From Topomyia yanbarensis (taxonomy: Eukaryota; Arthropoda; Insecta; Diptera; Culicidae), in the NCBI RefSeq assembly GCF_030247195.1, contig NC_080672.1, positions 85,248,113 through 85,312,112 of the forward strand: DNA of 64,000 nucleotides. The letters are read 5' to 3'. The notes below the pieces were generated by a model, which was given only the letters and a program-made list of their open reading frames with translations, ran no database searches and was not told where the DNA came from. This document shows, piece by piece, positions 44,960-57,150 of the stretch. Both the position numbers and the translations under genes were made by a program. Numbering within the stretch: position 1 is the stretch's first letter; each line of letters begins with the position of its first letter.

Positions 44960-46033
44960 TCCTGTTTTCGTCGAGGATAAAGTGGTTTAACCCAGTAACT
45001 CGAAGGAGAAGTTATCCGAGTGGGCGGAAGGCTTACTCATTCGAAGCAAACAGAAGAAGCAAAACATCCGATCGTGTTACCTGCATGACATCCTTTTACA
45101 CGGTTGTTGCTGTCGCTATATCATCGGCGATTACTGCATGCGGGGCCTCAATTACTTTTTGACCCTTCGTTTCTGCCCTTTGGGTGGGCGCAGTTTGGCG
45201 AAAACTGTTGTGCGTAGCTGTATTACTTGTTGTCGGTTCCGTCCAACGACGGTCCAGCAGTTTATGGGTGATCTCCTCGCGTTACGCCATCAGGTGTTGA
45301 TTATTTTTGCCCACCTTACTATCGACCAGGACCACGGAGGACTGCGATTAATGCTTACGTTTTACTCTTCGTATACATTGCAACAAGAGCTGTTAATTTA
45401 AACTGGTACCGGACATGTCTTCAGAACGGTTCAAGCAAGTTTTTCGTCGGTTGTCGGCACGGAATCCATTGTCGGAACTTAGGAATTTGCAAACGAAGGA
45501 GTACCATGAGCCAATTGTAAAAAAATGCACTGTCGAAGGAATACACTGGCACTTCAACCCGCCCAGTGCCCCTCACTTTGGAGGATTATGCGAGCCAGCT
45601 GTTCGCTCTGCCGAGGCTCATCTTCTAAAAGTGCTTGGCTCCGGTTTCATTTGAGGATTTACAATGACGGCCAATGACAGCACTCTCTGATGACCCTACC
45701 GATTTGGAGCCGTTAACTTTGGGTCACTTCCTTATTGGAGCATCTCTACAGGCTACTCCGGATCGGGATTATACTGCTGTTCTCCTAGGACGTCTTCGAC
45801 AGTGGCAAGCAGTTCAGCAAAGGTTGCAACACTTTTGGACCCGATGGAAACCTGTCTCAGTTGCAAGGACGTAGGAAGCGTTTGAAACCTTGCCAGTGCC
45901 CATAGATGTAAGACGTTTAGTAATTTTGCGAGAGGATGACTGTCTACCTTATCGAGGGTCACTCGGTCGTATCCAGGAAGCGAATCTCGGGGTAAAAATT
46001 TACCTGAAAGTAACTGAATGGACGGAAGATTAA
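44960..46033 (+). pseudogene. BEL/Pao-type integrase fragment (decayed)
   Basis: Shifting plus-strand frames show the C-terminal part of a BEL/Pao polyprotein. First comes an RVGGRL-type stretch at about 45020, then HPIVLP and LLHAG with the HHCC zinc-binding region (RSCITCCRFRP). The integrase core follows (IHWHFNPPSAPHFGGL at about 45540), then LTLGHFLIGASLQA with LQHFWTRW, and the C-terminal domain VILREDDCLPY...LGRI. Stops and frameshifts are frequent. No LTRs were seen. It is unrelated in position to the complete BEL/Pao element downstream and is much more decayed. Confidence 0.8.
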
Positions 46034-46136
46034 ATTGTTAAATAATGAAAGCGGAAAAAAAATGGAAAACACTAATTTAATAACGTGAAAAATTAAACTC
46101 TAATTGTGGATACCTTAACTTTATTTGATGTATGAC

Positions 46137-47135
46137 TAGGGTTCGCAGTACCGACCCTTTTTGGCGAGAACCGGTACTACGGTACTGAAGCCCTCAGTAC
46201 CGGTAGTACCGGTAAAGTACCGGTACTCGAATATTTTTTTAAAAAAATCGTAAAAAGCTTGAAACTGAAATTGAATGCTCAAACTGATGATCTTATTCTC
46301 AGATGATTGATTTGTGCTGATCAAAAAACATGTTTATTGTTTTTAATTGCTTCGGAATCGCAAGATTTATTTCACAGAAGATATTTTTCATATAGGGCAC
46401 CTTCTTTTATTTCGAAATCTAGGCCACTTTGAAATCAATAACTGCTAAGTGGTGCGACTTTCGTCGATTTGAACAGATGGTAAATGTATGAAACCCTATT
46501 AACAACAGTAAATCAAAGCGAGAATGGCAGTAAATCCGAGCAGGTTAATCGCATTTCCTACCTTGCTTTTCTGAAAATTGGTTCCGACCTTTATGTCGTT
46601 TGCCTACTATTATCTAATGCATATCAAGGCTCCTTGCTTTCCTGTAAACTATGGAGTTTTGCTGAATTTTCCGATCGCCAATAATTACAAATCGCCCCAT
46701 TTGAAGCAGTTCACCAAGTCTAAAACTGTTAGCTACTAAATCGCTGTTCGTTCTTTTATAGATAAAGGTTTAAGAGCAAACCAAATACAGACATGACTTA
46801 GACCATAGTCTTATTACGCGCCACCCAGTGAATAATGGAAACCAACAGAATGTCGCTAATAAAACTTTAACTTCTAGAATTATTATGATGATGGCCCCAC
46901 CTCATTCCCACACAAAGGTGTTATCTCAACGATTTATCTAGAAGGTAAATTAATATAATTAAACGTTAACTTGCAGATCGGTATTTTGAAACAGAGTTAA
47001 CATATTTGTCATAAAAAATTGTATAGTACCGAAAATACCGGTACTGGCTTTTGTTCAGTACCGGTATTACGGTACCAAAAATGGGTCGGTATTACCGGGA
47101 TTTTCGGTACCGGTATTACCGGTACCACAACCCTA
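46137..47135. mobile_element. Non-autonomous hAT-like MITE (999 bp)
   Basis: Both ends start TAGGGTT when read inward, followed by sequence rich in GGTACC and GGTAGTACCGGTA palindromic repeats. Flanking 8-bp sequences are identical: TGTATGAC at 46129-46136 and 47136-47143. The 8-bp duplication supports hAT. The interior is AT-rich with no transposase. The dense subterminal GGTAC repeats are the kind of array transposases bind, which is an inference. Confidence 0.82.
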
Positions 47136-47143
47136 TGTATGAC

Positions 47144-48782
47144 GTTCGTTCAAATAAACATTCTAAAGGGTGTTTTCTAGTTTATGTACAATTTTCCGGT
47201 AGGTGTAGCGTCTTTTTGCTGAATTTTGGGATATGCATATGCCCTGCGGCATAACCAGTGTTGTTTGATTAAACTTCCATTTTCGGTCGATCTGCATAAA
47301 ATGGTTAAGTATGATGGAATTGGTTGGTTCGGAAGCAAACTAACGAACAACGTTAGCAACACCCGAGAAAGTGTTCTTCGAAGTTTCAGCTGTTATGGAA
47401 TCCGCTTCTCCGTACCTTGAAATATTTTTTTTAATCTCGATGTCAAAGGTGCGCAGTGATAAATCATGTAAGCTCACCTCTTTAGAGCCGTTGTCCATAT
47501 ACATGAAGATGTTAACGTTGCCGCGTTGCTTAATTTTCTGCATGTTGTTCTGCGAAACGAATGACTGCTTGGTTAGTGTTTAATATGGTGCCTTTGCAGG
47601 GTGTTAACTGCTGCAAGATTGTGCACCATCTGCACTTTTGGTAATTGTTTCACTTCCCGAGTAGCCGGTTTCAGAGGACATTTCCAGAAATCAATTTGAC
47701 CGTGTATCAATAACGGAACGATTTTTAGCTTCTACTTTGTACGAGATGCGAAGGTAAACTGACCTTAATTAACTGGTAATTTGAAAGTTTTTTTTTTAAT
47801 TTTTGTATTTTCAGAGCTTTTTTCCTTTCAATAGGTATACACTGTTGTGAGATAAAACTGTGATTTTGGGCTTCACCAAAGATATATCTATAAAAATTCA
47901 ATTACTACGTGTGAAATAAAGAAACCAAATCAGTTCAATTCAGCCACCAGCACCAGATTGCCTGCTGTACTCGAAGTTGTTTTATTTGCGTCTGATTCCT
48001 TATTATTGCGTTCCGTATCTTTATTGGTAAAGGCTCATACATATTCTCACAGCATATCAAAACCAATTCCCATGTTATGTTAAATCTTCTTAATTCTATA
48101 TTTTTAAACGAGAATTACGAGTTAAGCCTGCCACCTTTTCATCTTGCATACAACAAAAGCTAAAAACCAGCAATTAAATGTACCCGTGTATCGCTTTGTC
48201 CACACCGCAGAAGCAAAATATCCTGCTTCAACCGACTGTGTCGAACGTGAACAAAAATGAATGACGATTACAATCAGATCCTATTGTGGCCAAACTGTAT
48301 TCCTGTTTGCTTTTCGAAATATCCCATAAAATCACCTGTTCGAGAAGTCAATAAATATTAAAAGTGCCTATACAGCTAAAGATGGCCAATATTTACACCC
48401 TACAATTTCATTATGTTGGACATAGCGTACTGAATAAGTTCCAGACCATAAATAAGCAGAAGCAGTACCTCTGTACATATATAGGCGATGACCCAATCGA
48501 GGTGCGAATACACGAATTGATACCTTGGGCGTTGCACCCAAGTCTACCGCATGGTCTATGGTAGAACATAACTCATCATCATGTTTTACCGCCCCACTCC
48601 TACTTAGCAGAAGGCAAAGAATTCTTCACATTTCCTTTCGATCATGTCCATATGAGCCTGCATAGTCCTAGTTTTACGTTCTAAGTTTATAACTGATTCG
48701 CTCTAGAATACCTATCCGTCTTTCAATTTCATTGCTTTTGTTTCTCTTAGTCTCAAATTTGCCAAAAATAGCCAACAAAATC
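47144..48782. other. Intergenic or intronic DNA, no gene recognised
   Basis: A 67-codon minus-strand frame (47340-47543, MQKIKQRGNVNIFMYMDNG) is a possible decayed coding remnant, but I do not recognise it. The last few hundred bases before 48783 may be the 3' continuation of the RNase H-bearing element interrupted by the BEL/Pao insertion; the coding match is not clear. Confidence 0.35.
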
Positions 48783-48787
48783 GATAC

Positions 48788-49491
48788 TGTTCGTTATGGA
48801 TAAACTTAAGTCCCGCTTCCGCAGGGTCCGTCAAACTAAAATGAAAGCTGAACTGTGGAATAGGCCCGCACCCTATTCCACTAACTGAACGTGATAGAAA
48901 ATTGACTTATCACGTCGACCACAGAACAAGAACTAATCTTTATTTATCCATGTAATCTTACAGAGTTGCGTTTATGATTGGTGTCGTGTGCACCGCTTCA
49001 TGGCTAGTCCCTCTTGGTGCCGAGTGCACCAGGATCGCTGACTAAGCGGGCGTCGGATGACGCCGCTCACCATTTAGACTGCTACACAACGTTTGGATTT
49101 TGGCGAGCTCGCCTAAAGGCCGTCTATGGTGTATCCTGCCGCTTCATGTGTGGATATTTCGTTCTCCACGGTGATATCTGAGCTCGATCCAAATGGCCAC
49201 ATTGTTGTTGGTTGATGTTGCTATGAATGGCACCGCATTGCCGCGGCACAATCGAAGTAGACTCTGGGGTCGGGTTCGAATCGTTGAGTGCGCATTTCTC
49301 ACCGACAATGTGCTCGAATCGTTGCTAGGTGGTGCCTGCTTGCTGACAATGCTCGGGAGGGCACATTTTCCGCTGAGCTGGGCCTTCTTGTCCAGTATTT
49401 CGTCGTTGGGTTCTATTATAGCGAAGTTGGGATTGCTGACTTCTATTCGTGTCATGCAGCAACTAATGGATTTTGCATTTGGCTACTTCCA
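48788..49491 (-). repeat. BEL/Pao 3' LTR
   Basis: Downstream LTR of the minus-strand element, 704 bp. It contains an apparently open 103-codon frame that also occurs in the other LTR; this is a chance frame, not a gene. Confidence 0.93.
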
Positions 49492-49513
49492 TTTTCTCTC
49501 CCCCCCCCCTTTG
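49492..49513 (-). promoter_or_regulatory. Polypurine tract
   Basis: A purine-only run, on the element strand an A triplet, about ten G, then GAGAGAAAA, abuts the 3' LTR. This is the expected position of the plus-strand DNA primer in LTR element replication. Confidence 0.8.
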
Positions 49514-52500
49514 GGGTGAAGGCGTAGGCGACCGTCCCAAATGGCTTGAGGTGAAAGGTCTTCTTCGTGCCCTGATATTTGGTTGACTGGCCTTCGTTCG
49601 ATGCTGATGTCGGCTTCTGGTAATTCGAGTGGTAGTGGAGCCAATAGCCGAACATCGCGCTTGTACACGTTGGTTCCCACGCGAACCGTGGCGACTCGAA
49701 CGATTCCGTCTGATGACTATTCCCATAGGCCACTTTGCTACGGGGTTGTTGTCGTCTCCTATGAGGACAATTTGTCCAATTTCCAAATTAAGCTGCCGTT
49801 TGGTCCACTTGGCTACGCTGCGCAGGTGTTGCAAGTATTCATCTTGCCACTTGTTCCATTTGCAGGGTTTGGCGCTGAATGCGCTTCCAGCGTATTGAAA
49901 GGTTCCCGTTTTCGATCAGTTTGATTGGGATGGGTAGAGCCGTCACGGGTCTCCCGATGAGAAAGTGACCTGGGGTTAGCGGCTGTGGCACGCTGGGGTC
50001 CGACCAGACCGCGGTTAAAGGACGAGAGTTCATTATCGCCGCAACCTCGTACAGCACAGTCTTCAAATCCAAAATGTTGAAACAGGCTCCACGGGCTGCT
50101 GCGACAAACAAGCGCTTCGCGACTTTGATATTACCCTCCCAGAGCCCTCCAAAATTGGGACTTCTAGGTGGAATGAAGGAGAAGTTTATTCCCTTGTCCG
50201 CTGCAGTTTCAACCAATTTGTTCTGGAAATTCTCATCGTTGTAGATTTTCCGGAGTTCAGTGAGCTCTCTGCTCGCTCCGACGAAGTTTCTTCCGTTATC
50301 GGAGTAGATTACCTCTGGCCTGCCGCGCAACGAAGTAAATCTCATTAATGCTGATATGAACGCATCGGCGGATTGGTTTTCCGCCATTTCTAGATGCACT
50401 GCTTTGGTAGAAAAGCATATGAATATGCATACGTATACCGTCATCCTCGTCTTAGCCCGTGGGCTTGGTAAAACCTGGAACGGGCCGCATAGATCGACTC
50501 CGGTATGTGCAAAGGTGGGTGATGGAGTCACCCTTGCTCTGGGTAATTGGCCCATTTGTTGTTGAAGTTTCCGGGGCCTAGCACGTGCGCATAAGATGCA
50601 CTTGTTGATAACAGCTTTGGCTGTTTTTCTGAGGTTTCGCATCCAGTAATACTGCTGGAAATCTGCAATGATAGTATCCATTCCTGCATGGAGGTTTCAC
50701 CTATGAATGTGGTCCAACACAATTTTTCCGAAGAAGTGTTCTCGAGGGATCAGGATTGGACTTCGTTGATTTTGGGGCAGATCAGCGAGGCTAAGTCTTG
50801 CCACGATCCGAATCAGTCCATCTTTGATGACGGGACTGAGATGTTGAAGAGGGCCTTGTTTGGTAGGAACCCCTTTATCTTCAAGGTGAGCGAATTATTC
50901 CGGATAGCTGAGACGTTGAAGATGCTTGATGATCAGGCGTTCGCCAGCTTCTAACTCACTGGCAGTTATGGGTCCGTTTGAGGACTCCCTGATGATACCG
51001 CGGCCCCGGATAATTTCAGATTTGGCCATGAAATTATTCAAGGTCCGCTGAAGGAAGGCAAAGTGCTTTCGCATTCGTCGAAATGAATTGTGATGAGGAT
51101 ACCTTGCTATTAGGTCCTCGGCTTCGATGATGATGTTATCGTTGGCAGAAGAACTAACGGTAGTCATTGGCAAAGCTACGTGTGGCTCGGCGGGTTGGCG
51201 ATTTTGCAAAACGTAGAGGGTGGCATGCGATCACATTTCTCTTTTCATGTTCAGTAATTTTCTCACAGAGATGCCTCTGGAGACTATATCCGCGGGGTTC
51301 TGATCTGTAGGAATGTAGTGCCAATCTCTGGAATTAGTGAGGGACTGGATCACGTTGATCCTGTTTCGCACGTATACTTCGTTGTGGGGAGCGTTCGAGT
51401 GGATCCAAGCTAACACGATTTGTGAGTCGCACCAAAAGCAAGTGTTGGTGGCACGAGATGGTACAATTTTGCTGATTCGGGTCATCAGCTCTGCTAGCAG
51501 TTTCGCGCCGAAGAGTTCTTTTCGTGGAAGTGTGACGTCCTTCAGTGGAGCCACGCACGATTTTGCACACAATAAATTCATGGATTCTTTTCCTTGCTCA
51601 TCCTGGCCGTAAGCATAGATCGCACACCCATAAGCCAGGTTGGATGCATCGGAAAACCCGTGCAGTTCCAAGTGCACTGGATTACTAGGAATTACTTGGC
51701 GTGGTAGCTCCAAGTCAGACAATTTCGGCAGCGTTTTCTTAAGCTGCAGCCATTGATGTAGCGATTCAGAAGGAATCTTGTCGTCCCATTTTAACTTAAC
51801 TTTCCAAAGTCCTTGGAGAAGTATTTTAGCGGTGATGATTATCGATTGCATGATGCCTAATGGATCGTACAGCCTCAATATCTCTGAGGCTAGTTGCCGT
51901 TTCGTCATGCTTTCTATTGTATTTACCTGATTATCTGCGATACAGCGGAATGTGTCGTCCTTTGGCGACCAAGCAACGCCCAGGGTTTTTATGATGTTAT
52001 GATCTCCGATTCGTATTTCCTTCTCTAGATCCTCGTTCGACACGTCGGCGAGAATGTTGACATAATTGGATGCCCACTTTCGCAGGGTAAAACCTCGCTT
52101 CATCAAGGCTAATTCTACAGCTTTTCGTTTTTCCAGTAAGTCGATTGTAGAATCTCCCCCCATCATAAGATTGTCCACGTAGAAACATTGCTGAATGGTG
52201 TCTGCAATTTCAGGCTGTTCAGGTCGAATTTCCTGTCCGACCTCGTGAAGTGCTCGGGATGCCGGTATGCTTGAATTTCCTCAGACGGCGATTCCCGCCA
52301 AAGGATGCATTGCAACCATGAATGTTCACCTGACGATACATCTTTGCTATGTTTGCGGTGACTACCTTGTCGTGGCATCGGAAATCCAAAAGCAGATCAA
52401 ATAATTCACGCTGAATCACGGGTTCACTGTGTTGGATATCATTAAGTGATAATTGTGTTGACGTTTTTGCGCTAGCATCGAAAACTACCCGCAACTTGGT

Positions 52501-53400
52501 TGAGGTGGAATCTGGCATAATCACGCAGGAATGTGGTATGTAGTACCCGATTCGGGAAGTGTCTCTAGGGTGGACAGCTTCCATGTGATTCATAGAGAGA
52601 TATTCCGCAAGAAATGCTCGATATTGCTCGTAAATAGGCTAGGCGATTCTCCAGCGAAAGCAGTCGCCTTTTTGCCTGTTCGAAAGAATGGCCTAACAAC
52701 TGCGCCTCGCGCTTTAGGGGTAAGCGTACTACAAATTTTCCATCTGGCCCTATGGTTGTATTTTTCGAAAATGGTCTTCGCAAATATTCACGCTGTGGCA
52801 GGGCTTCGCTTCCGCAGAAGTCACCTCTTCCAGTGTCCAAAATTTCCTGAATAGAACTTCTAGGTTCTCACCGTTGTCATTGGCCTCCGGTATCGATTCG
52901 ACGTTTTGCATCTTTGTTGTATTCGGGTTGGCTGTAACAATCGCCACGGTAGCCTGCCGAGGAGCTTGCAAAGAGGCTAATCCGCCAACTAGCCATCCAA
53001 GCGCAGATTCCTGAAATATGGGTCCGCTGCCGAGGTTAATAGATCTAGGTCCCATAATTTGAAAGAAGACTCGGGATCCGAGTAAAATTTCCACTGGTTG
53101 CTTCCGATAAAAACCGGGGTCTGCTAATTCAATGCCTGCTGGGACTTCTATGTCCTGCTTGCGCAATGTGATACTAGGCTGGTCCTCCAAGAGACGAGGG
53201 ACCACCATCATATCTATGATTGTGGCGAAGTTGCCACCTCTGGATGATATCGAGGTCGATATTTTTCGTTGTGTGGTTATGCCTCCGTTTATTCCATTTA
53301 TGGTCAATAATGTCTCTTCATACGGTAAGTTGAGGATTAGGGCAGCATCCTCAGTTATGGTTTCGACCTGACTACCGGAATCTAGCAGGCACCTAATTTG
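49495..53400 (-). pseudogene. BEL/Pao pol: protease, RT, RNase H, integrase (frameshifted)
   Basis: Domain order on the minus strand is as follows. Aspartic protease (A17 type) has CLLDSGSQVETI at about 53385-53355 and continues in 52750-53307. The RT begins near 52840 and includes YYIPHSCVIMPDSTSTKLRV and FDAS (52219-52593). The 315-residue segment 51231-52178 holds the RT active site, connection and RNase H-like region (LHGFSDASNLAYG, CDSQIVLAWI). A linker at 50895-51209 leads to the integrase (49839-50681), with an HHCC-type region CILCARARP, TGVDLCGPF (Asp), YSDNGRNFVGA (Asp) and FGGLWEGNIK (Glu), so the DDE triad is kept. The C-terminal domain is at 49463-49834 in another frame. The RT motif expected as YVDD reads YVDN at 52170-52181. 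Multiple frame changes make it non-autonomous. Confidence 0.88.
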
Positions 53401-53599
53401 GTACTATGCGTTTGCTTCCCTCACTTTTATGGTCGCGGTAGCCAGGAACACGTAATTTTGTAGTCAATTCGAAGTGCTGGTTGAAGCCGTGGCCTGAGTA
53501 GTCGATCCGTCGGTGATACTCTGCTTTTGATCTAGAGCTTTCTCTGTGCTCTCTAGGTGTAGTAGAGTGTGGTGCCGTGCACCACATTCTTTGCAATTG

Positions 53600-54769
53600 A
53601 CGTTAGAGGAACACGTTTATACATGGTGTCCCCACGAAAGACAGTTGTAGCAGCGCCTCGCTGCCGTAGTAGCCTCCCAACGTTGTTTGATGGACAACTT
53701 GTTGAAAGGGACACAGTAGAAAATGCTGTGCCCTTTGCCGCCACAAGAGAAGCAGTTAGGTTGTTCCTTTTGGGTTGGAGCCTTTGTGGCTGAATCCTTC
53801 TTTGTGTTAGATGTGATCACTGCTGCAGTCTTTTGAGGGTGGGGCTTCTGCGAAGAATCTTCAAAATTTTGGCAAGCGAGTTGGTTGGCCCGCTTCTCTA
53901 ACTCGGCCTTGAAATCTATCCATGTATATATTTTTTGAAGATCTCTTCGAGCTTGGATAAAGTGGAAGCGTCTAGCTTACCTTTGACGGTTGCGATGATT
54001 AATCCGTTTGCGACGCAATCCAATACGTGGTTGCGCCCTCCGTTGATTTGATGAGCGGCATGGACTGTGGTGTCCACCGCGTCAATTAGTGCCAATATTC
54101 CCTTGGCACTGGGATTTGTCATGCTCTTCACTCGCAGTAGTTTTGTGAAATAACCTTCGAAGGCTATTCTGCGTTTGTAGAAACGCACTTCTAACTTTTG
54201 CCAGGCGTCGGCAAAGGAACTTCCTGAATTTTCCAATGCTTCGATGGAATTTTTTGCGGGTTCGAAGTGCTCGAGGCACTTGCATAAGAACGCGAATTTA
54301 TCCGCATCCTCGCTCAGCGCAGATATGCGCTTTTCAAACCGGCTCTTGAATGAGAGCCATTCGGTCGGCGATCCATTAAACCGTGGTAAGTCGATTCTTG
54401 GTAGATGGTCTAATCGACCAGGAGGCTGCTGGATAGTCTGATCCAGCAGAACGTTAGGCTGGCTTCCTGGGGGAGCTGGTCTCAGTGCCTCGGCCAATTC
54501 TTCCAACACTATCTTAGCGCCAAGGTAAATGGCCATTAGGGGCTCCCTTCGAGGTTGCGCGCGCGGATCTTCTAGTCCTTCCAGTTTTAGCAGGACACCA
54601 GAGGCCTGGTCATACAGGCCGTCCAACATCCCGATTGTTGTTTTCACCTGCACCAAAGAGTTAGTTTCTTTGCGTCGCTCGCTATGTTTTTCAAGCTATT
54701 TTCCAATGCACACAGCTGATTTTTAGTGGTTTCCACCAACTCCAACACTTCTTCTTCTTTTCGCGGCAT
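53600..54769 (-). pseudogene. BEL/Pao gag with zinc knuckles (frameshifted)
   Basis: A likely start at 54769 (MPRKEEEVLELVETTK) leads into a coiled-coil-like stretch. A frameshift near 54650 is followed by the 246-codon segment 53916-54656 with DHLPRIDLPRFNGSPTEW, the typical BEL/Pao gag capsid region. After another frame change near 53915, a C-terminal segment (53617-53820) carries the CCHC knuckle CFSCGGKGHSIFYC and the start of a second, CYNCLSWGHH. Gag packages the element RNA. Confidence 0.82.
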
Positions 54770-55326
54770 TTTATTCTGTTTTTCACTACGCACTGCACTA
54801 TGCTGGTGCTTACTGTTATTCAATGTTTTCACTACTCACTTCACCTCCACGTTGCACTATTGGTCGTGATCTTCGCCGTTCACTAACCGCGAATTTTTCA
54901 CTCGTCTCCGCACGGGCGGCACTTGAAAACTTTTACACTTTACCGCGCACCACTGTTAAATGCCCGGGAGGTAATTTTTCGGCCTAATCTAATTATTTTG
55001 CGCTCTATTTACCCAGCACGGGGCCACTGCATTTGAAACAGACGGGCTGTAAGCCTTTGTTTTGTTCAAATAATTATGATTGATCCACCGCACACGGGTG
55101 GGAGCGTTCTTCGTTCAATTTACTTTCCACAACCGCTGCCTACGGGTGGCAGTAGGATTGATTTTTACGACTTTTCCTGCTCTCTTGGGTAATGCTCACA
55201 ACACGCGTGGTTCGAGCCAACTGCAATTAGATACACTTTTTCTGGTTCACTACACTTTTCGCGTCGAATTGAACGAATTTGCACGTGACTTCTATCTGCG
55301 CAAATAAGGAGTGATCAGCCGGTGCT

Positions 55327-55345
55327 GATCACGTCGGGGTCACCA
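55327..55345 (-). promoter_or_regulatory. Primer-binding site
   Basis: On the element strand TGGTGACCCCGACGTGATC begins three bases after the 5' LTR, the place where a host tRNA 3' end primes minus-strand DNA. The sequence is typical of BEL/Pao elements; I do not name the tRNA. Confidence 0.75.
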
Positions 55346-55348
55346 AAA

Positions 55349-56052
55349 TGTTCGTTATGGATAAACTTAAGTCCCGCTTCCGCAGGGACCGTCAAACTAA
55401 AATGAAAGCTGAACTGTGGAATAGGCCCGCACCCTATTCCACTAACTGGACGTGATAGAAAATTGACTTATCACGTCGACCACAGAACAAGAACTAATCT
55501 TTATTTATCCATATAATCTTGCAGAGTTGCGTTTATGATTGGTGTCGTGTGCACCGCTTCATGGCTAGTCCCTCTTGGTGCCGAGTGCACCAGGATCGCT
55601 GACTAAGCGGGCGTCGGATGACGCCGCTCACCATTTAGACTGCTACACAACGTTTGGATTTTGGCGAGCTCGCCTAAAGGCCGTCTATGGTGTATCCTGC
55701 CGCTTCATGTGTGGATATTTCGTTCTCCACGGTGATATCTGAGCTCGATCCAAATGGCCACATTGTTGTTGGTTGATGTTGCTATGAATGGCACCGCATT
55801 GCCGCGGCACAATCGAAGTAGACTCTGGGGTCGGGTTCGAATCGTTGAGTGCGCATTTCTCACCGACAATGTGCTCGAATCGTTGCTAGGTGGTGCCTGC
55901 TTGCTGACAATGCTCGGGAGGGCACATTTTCCGCTGAGCTGGGCCTTCTTGTCCAGTATTTCGTCGTTGGGTTCTATTATAGCGAAGTTGGGATTGCTGA
56001 CTTCTATTCGTGTCATGCAGCAACTAATGGATTTTGCATTTGGCTACTTCCA
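55349..56052 (-). repeat. BEL/Pao 5' LTR
   Basis: Upstream LTR of the minus-strand element, 704 bp, presumed to carry the promoter. It is nearly identical to 48788-49491. Confidence 0.93.
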
Positions 56053-56057
56053 GATAC

Positions 56058-56955
56058 ACATACCATTTTTGTAGAATTTGCAAAGTGTACCCCCATATCG
56101 AAAGCAAAGACGTAGTCCTACGTCAAAATGCAGCAAATTCTTTGCCATTTTCAGACTCACATCCGGTAGAAAAGTCTTTGTTTGAACGCATGTTTGCAAG
56201 CTACGCCAATGGTTGGCATGTTCGGATGCAGCTCAAGAGCGAATCTTGTACTTTATCCAATTTATCGGCAGTGGTAGAACTGGTTCTGGACCAACGAAGT
56301 CAGTCGCAGTACCAGCTCTAGCCAATTCGTCCTCCCATTCATTTTCAGTAATACCGGAATGACCGGGTACCCATGGAAGGTAGATATTTATGATTTGAAA
56401 AGCTAAGTTCTTCGATTTGAGCTCGACATACGATTACTAATTTCGATCTCGAATCTGCCGAACTAAGTGCTTTCAGGGCAGTCTGACTGTCAGAGCAAAA
56501 ATAGATACTTATACCGCAAATTCCCTGTTGAAGTGCTGATTGTGCGCCACACAGAATCGCAAAGATTTTTGATTGGAATACAGTACAGTATCTACCAAGC
56601 GAATGAGGTTGATTTAATCTCATTTCATGACAATAGACACCAGCACCGGCTCGGCCCTCCAACAAAGAACCGTCAGTATAACAAACTACGTATTCTTCAA
56701 GTTGTCGCTCCATCCACCAGACAGCCATTCCTCGCGAAGCGGAATTCTCATAATGAATGTTCTAAACGGAAAACTACATGAAAGTATAAGGTCACTGGGA
56801 GCAAGTGTATACTCATCCCAAGTAACCATTTGGGGCCACTGTCTTCTGTGGCTAGTTGCACGATCTATTGGGTTACTGTTCCAGAGCCCAGTAACCTTAA
56901 GATGGTATGCACAAGAAAGTGCTTCTTGCTTCAGAAACACATGTAGTGGTTTTAG
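56058..56955 (-). pseudogene. RNase H region of an old non-LTR element
   Basis: Minus-strand frames give, in order, LKPLHVFLKQEALSCAYHLK (after 56955), a variable linker, and an RNase H domain at 56345-56728 with CYTDGSLLEGRAGAGVY and CSDSQTALKALSSADSRS. A post-RNase H tail follows at 56070-56340. The Glu expected in the central motif is Lys (FQSKIFAIL), and frameshifts occur, so it is dead. The RT part of the same element lies at 61656-61808 and 62778-63610. The CR1-like element and a MITE separate these pieces; the BEL/Pao element cuts the left side. Confidence 0.8.
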
Positions 56956-56999
56956 TCGATATTTAGTCGTCAATAAGTGTGGACGTGTTTTGCATTCGC

Positions 57000-57125
57000 T
57001 CCCGGTATCGCGCGCTAAAGTTTGTTTAATTTTAATTTCACCAAGCGCCTCGTGCTAAAGTTTGTTTTGTTTCAATTTGACCGCGCGCCGCGTGCTAAAG
57101 TTTGTTTTGTTTTAAGTGACCGATT
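57000..57125 (+). promoter_or_regulatory. Tandem repeats in the CR1-like 5' UTR
   Basis: Three units, each containing GCTAAAGTTTGTTT followed by TTTAATTTCACC or TTTCAATTTGACC and a CGCG-rich start, lie at about 57012, 57052 and 57096. Tandem 5' UTR monomers serve as promoter units in some non-LTR families; here that role is an inference. Confidence 0.6.
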
Positions 57126-57150
57126 TTAAAAAAGTGCGAACGATAATAAA

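Larger units (their letters stand above)
48788..56052 (-). mobile_element. Full-length BEL/Pao LTR retrotransposon (7.27 kb)
   Basis: Two 704-bp LTRs (48788-49491 and 55349-56052) differ at only about four positions by eye. They start TG and end CA on the element strand and are bracketed by the 5-bp duplication GATAC (48783-48787 and 56053-56057). The internal region has a primer-binding site, gag, protease, RT, RNase H and integrase in BEL/Pao order and a polypurine tract, but the coding region is broken by several frameshifts and stops. High LTR identity suggests a recent insertion. It lies inside an older non-LTR element. Confidence 0.93.

Noticed and set aside
47340..47543. 67-codon minus-strand frame as a host exon
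   Set aside because: No domain, splice context or conservation evidence that I can see.
49144..49455. 103-codon frame, identical to one at 55705-56016
   Set aside because: Identical only because both copies are in the two LTRs; not a gene.
56956..56985. Longer, diverged TSD for the CR1-like element (CACTTATTGACG against CACTCTTGAACC)
   Set aside because: The 5-bp TTTAG boundary restores the host element frame exactly, so the longer partial similarity is coincidental.
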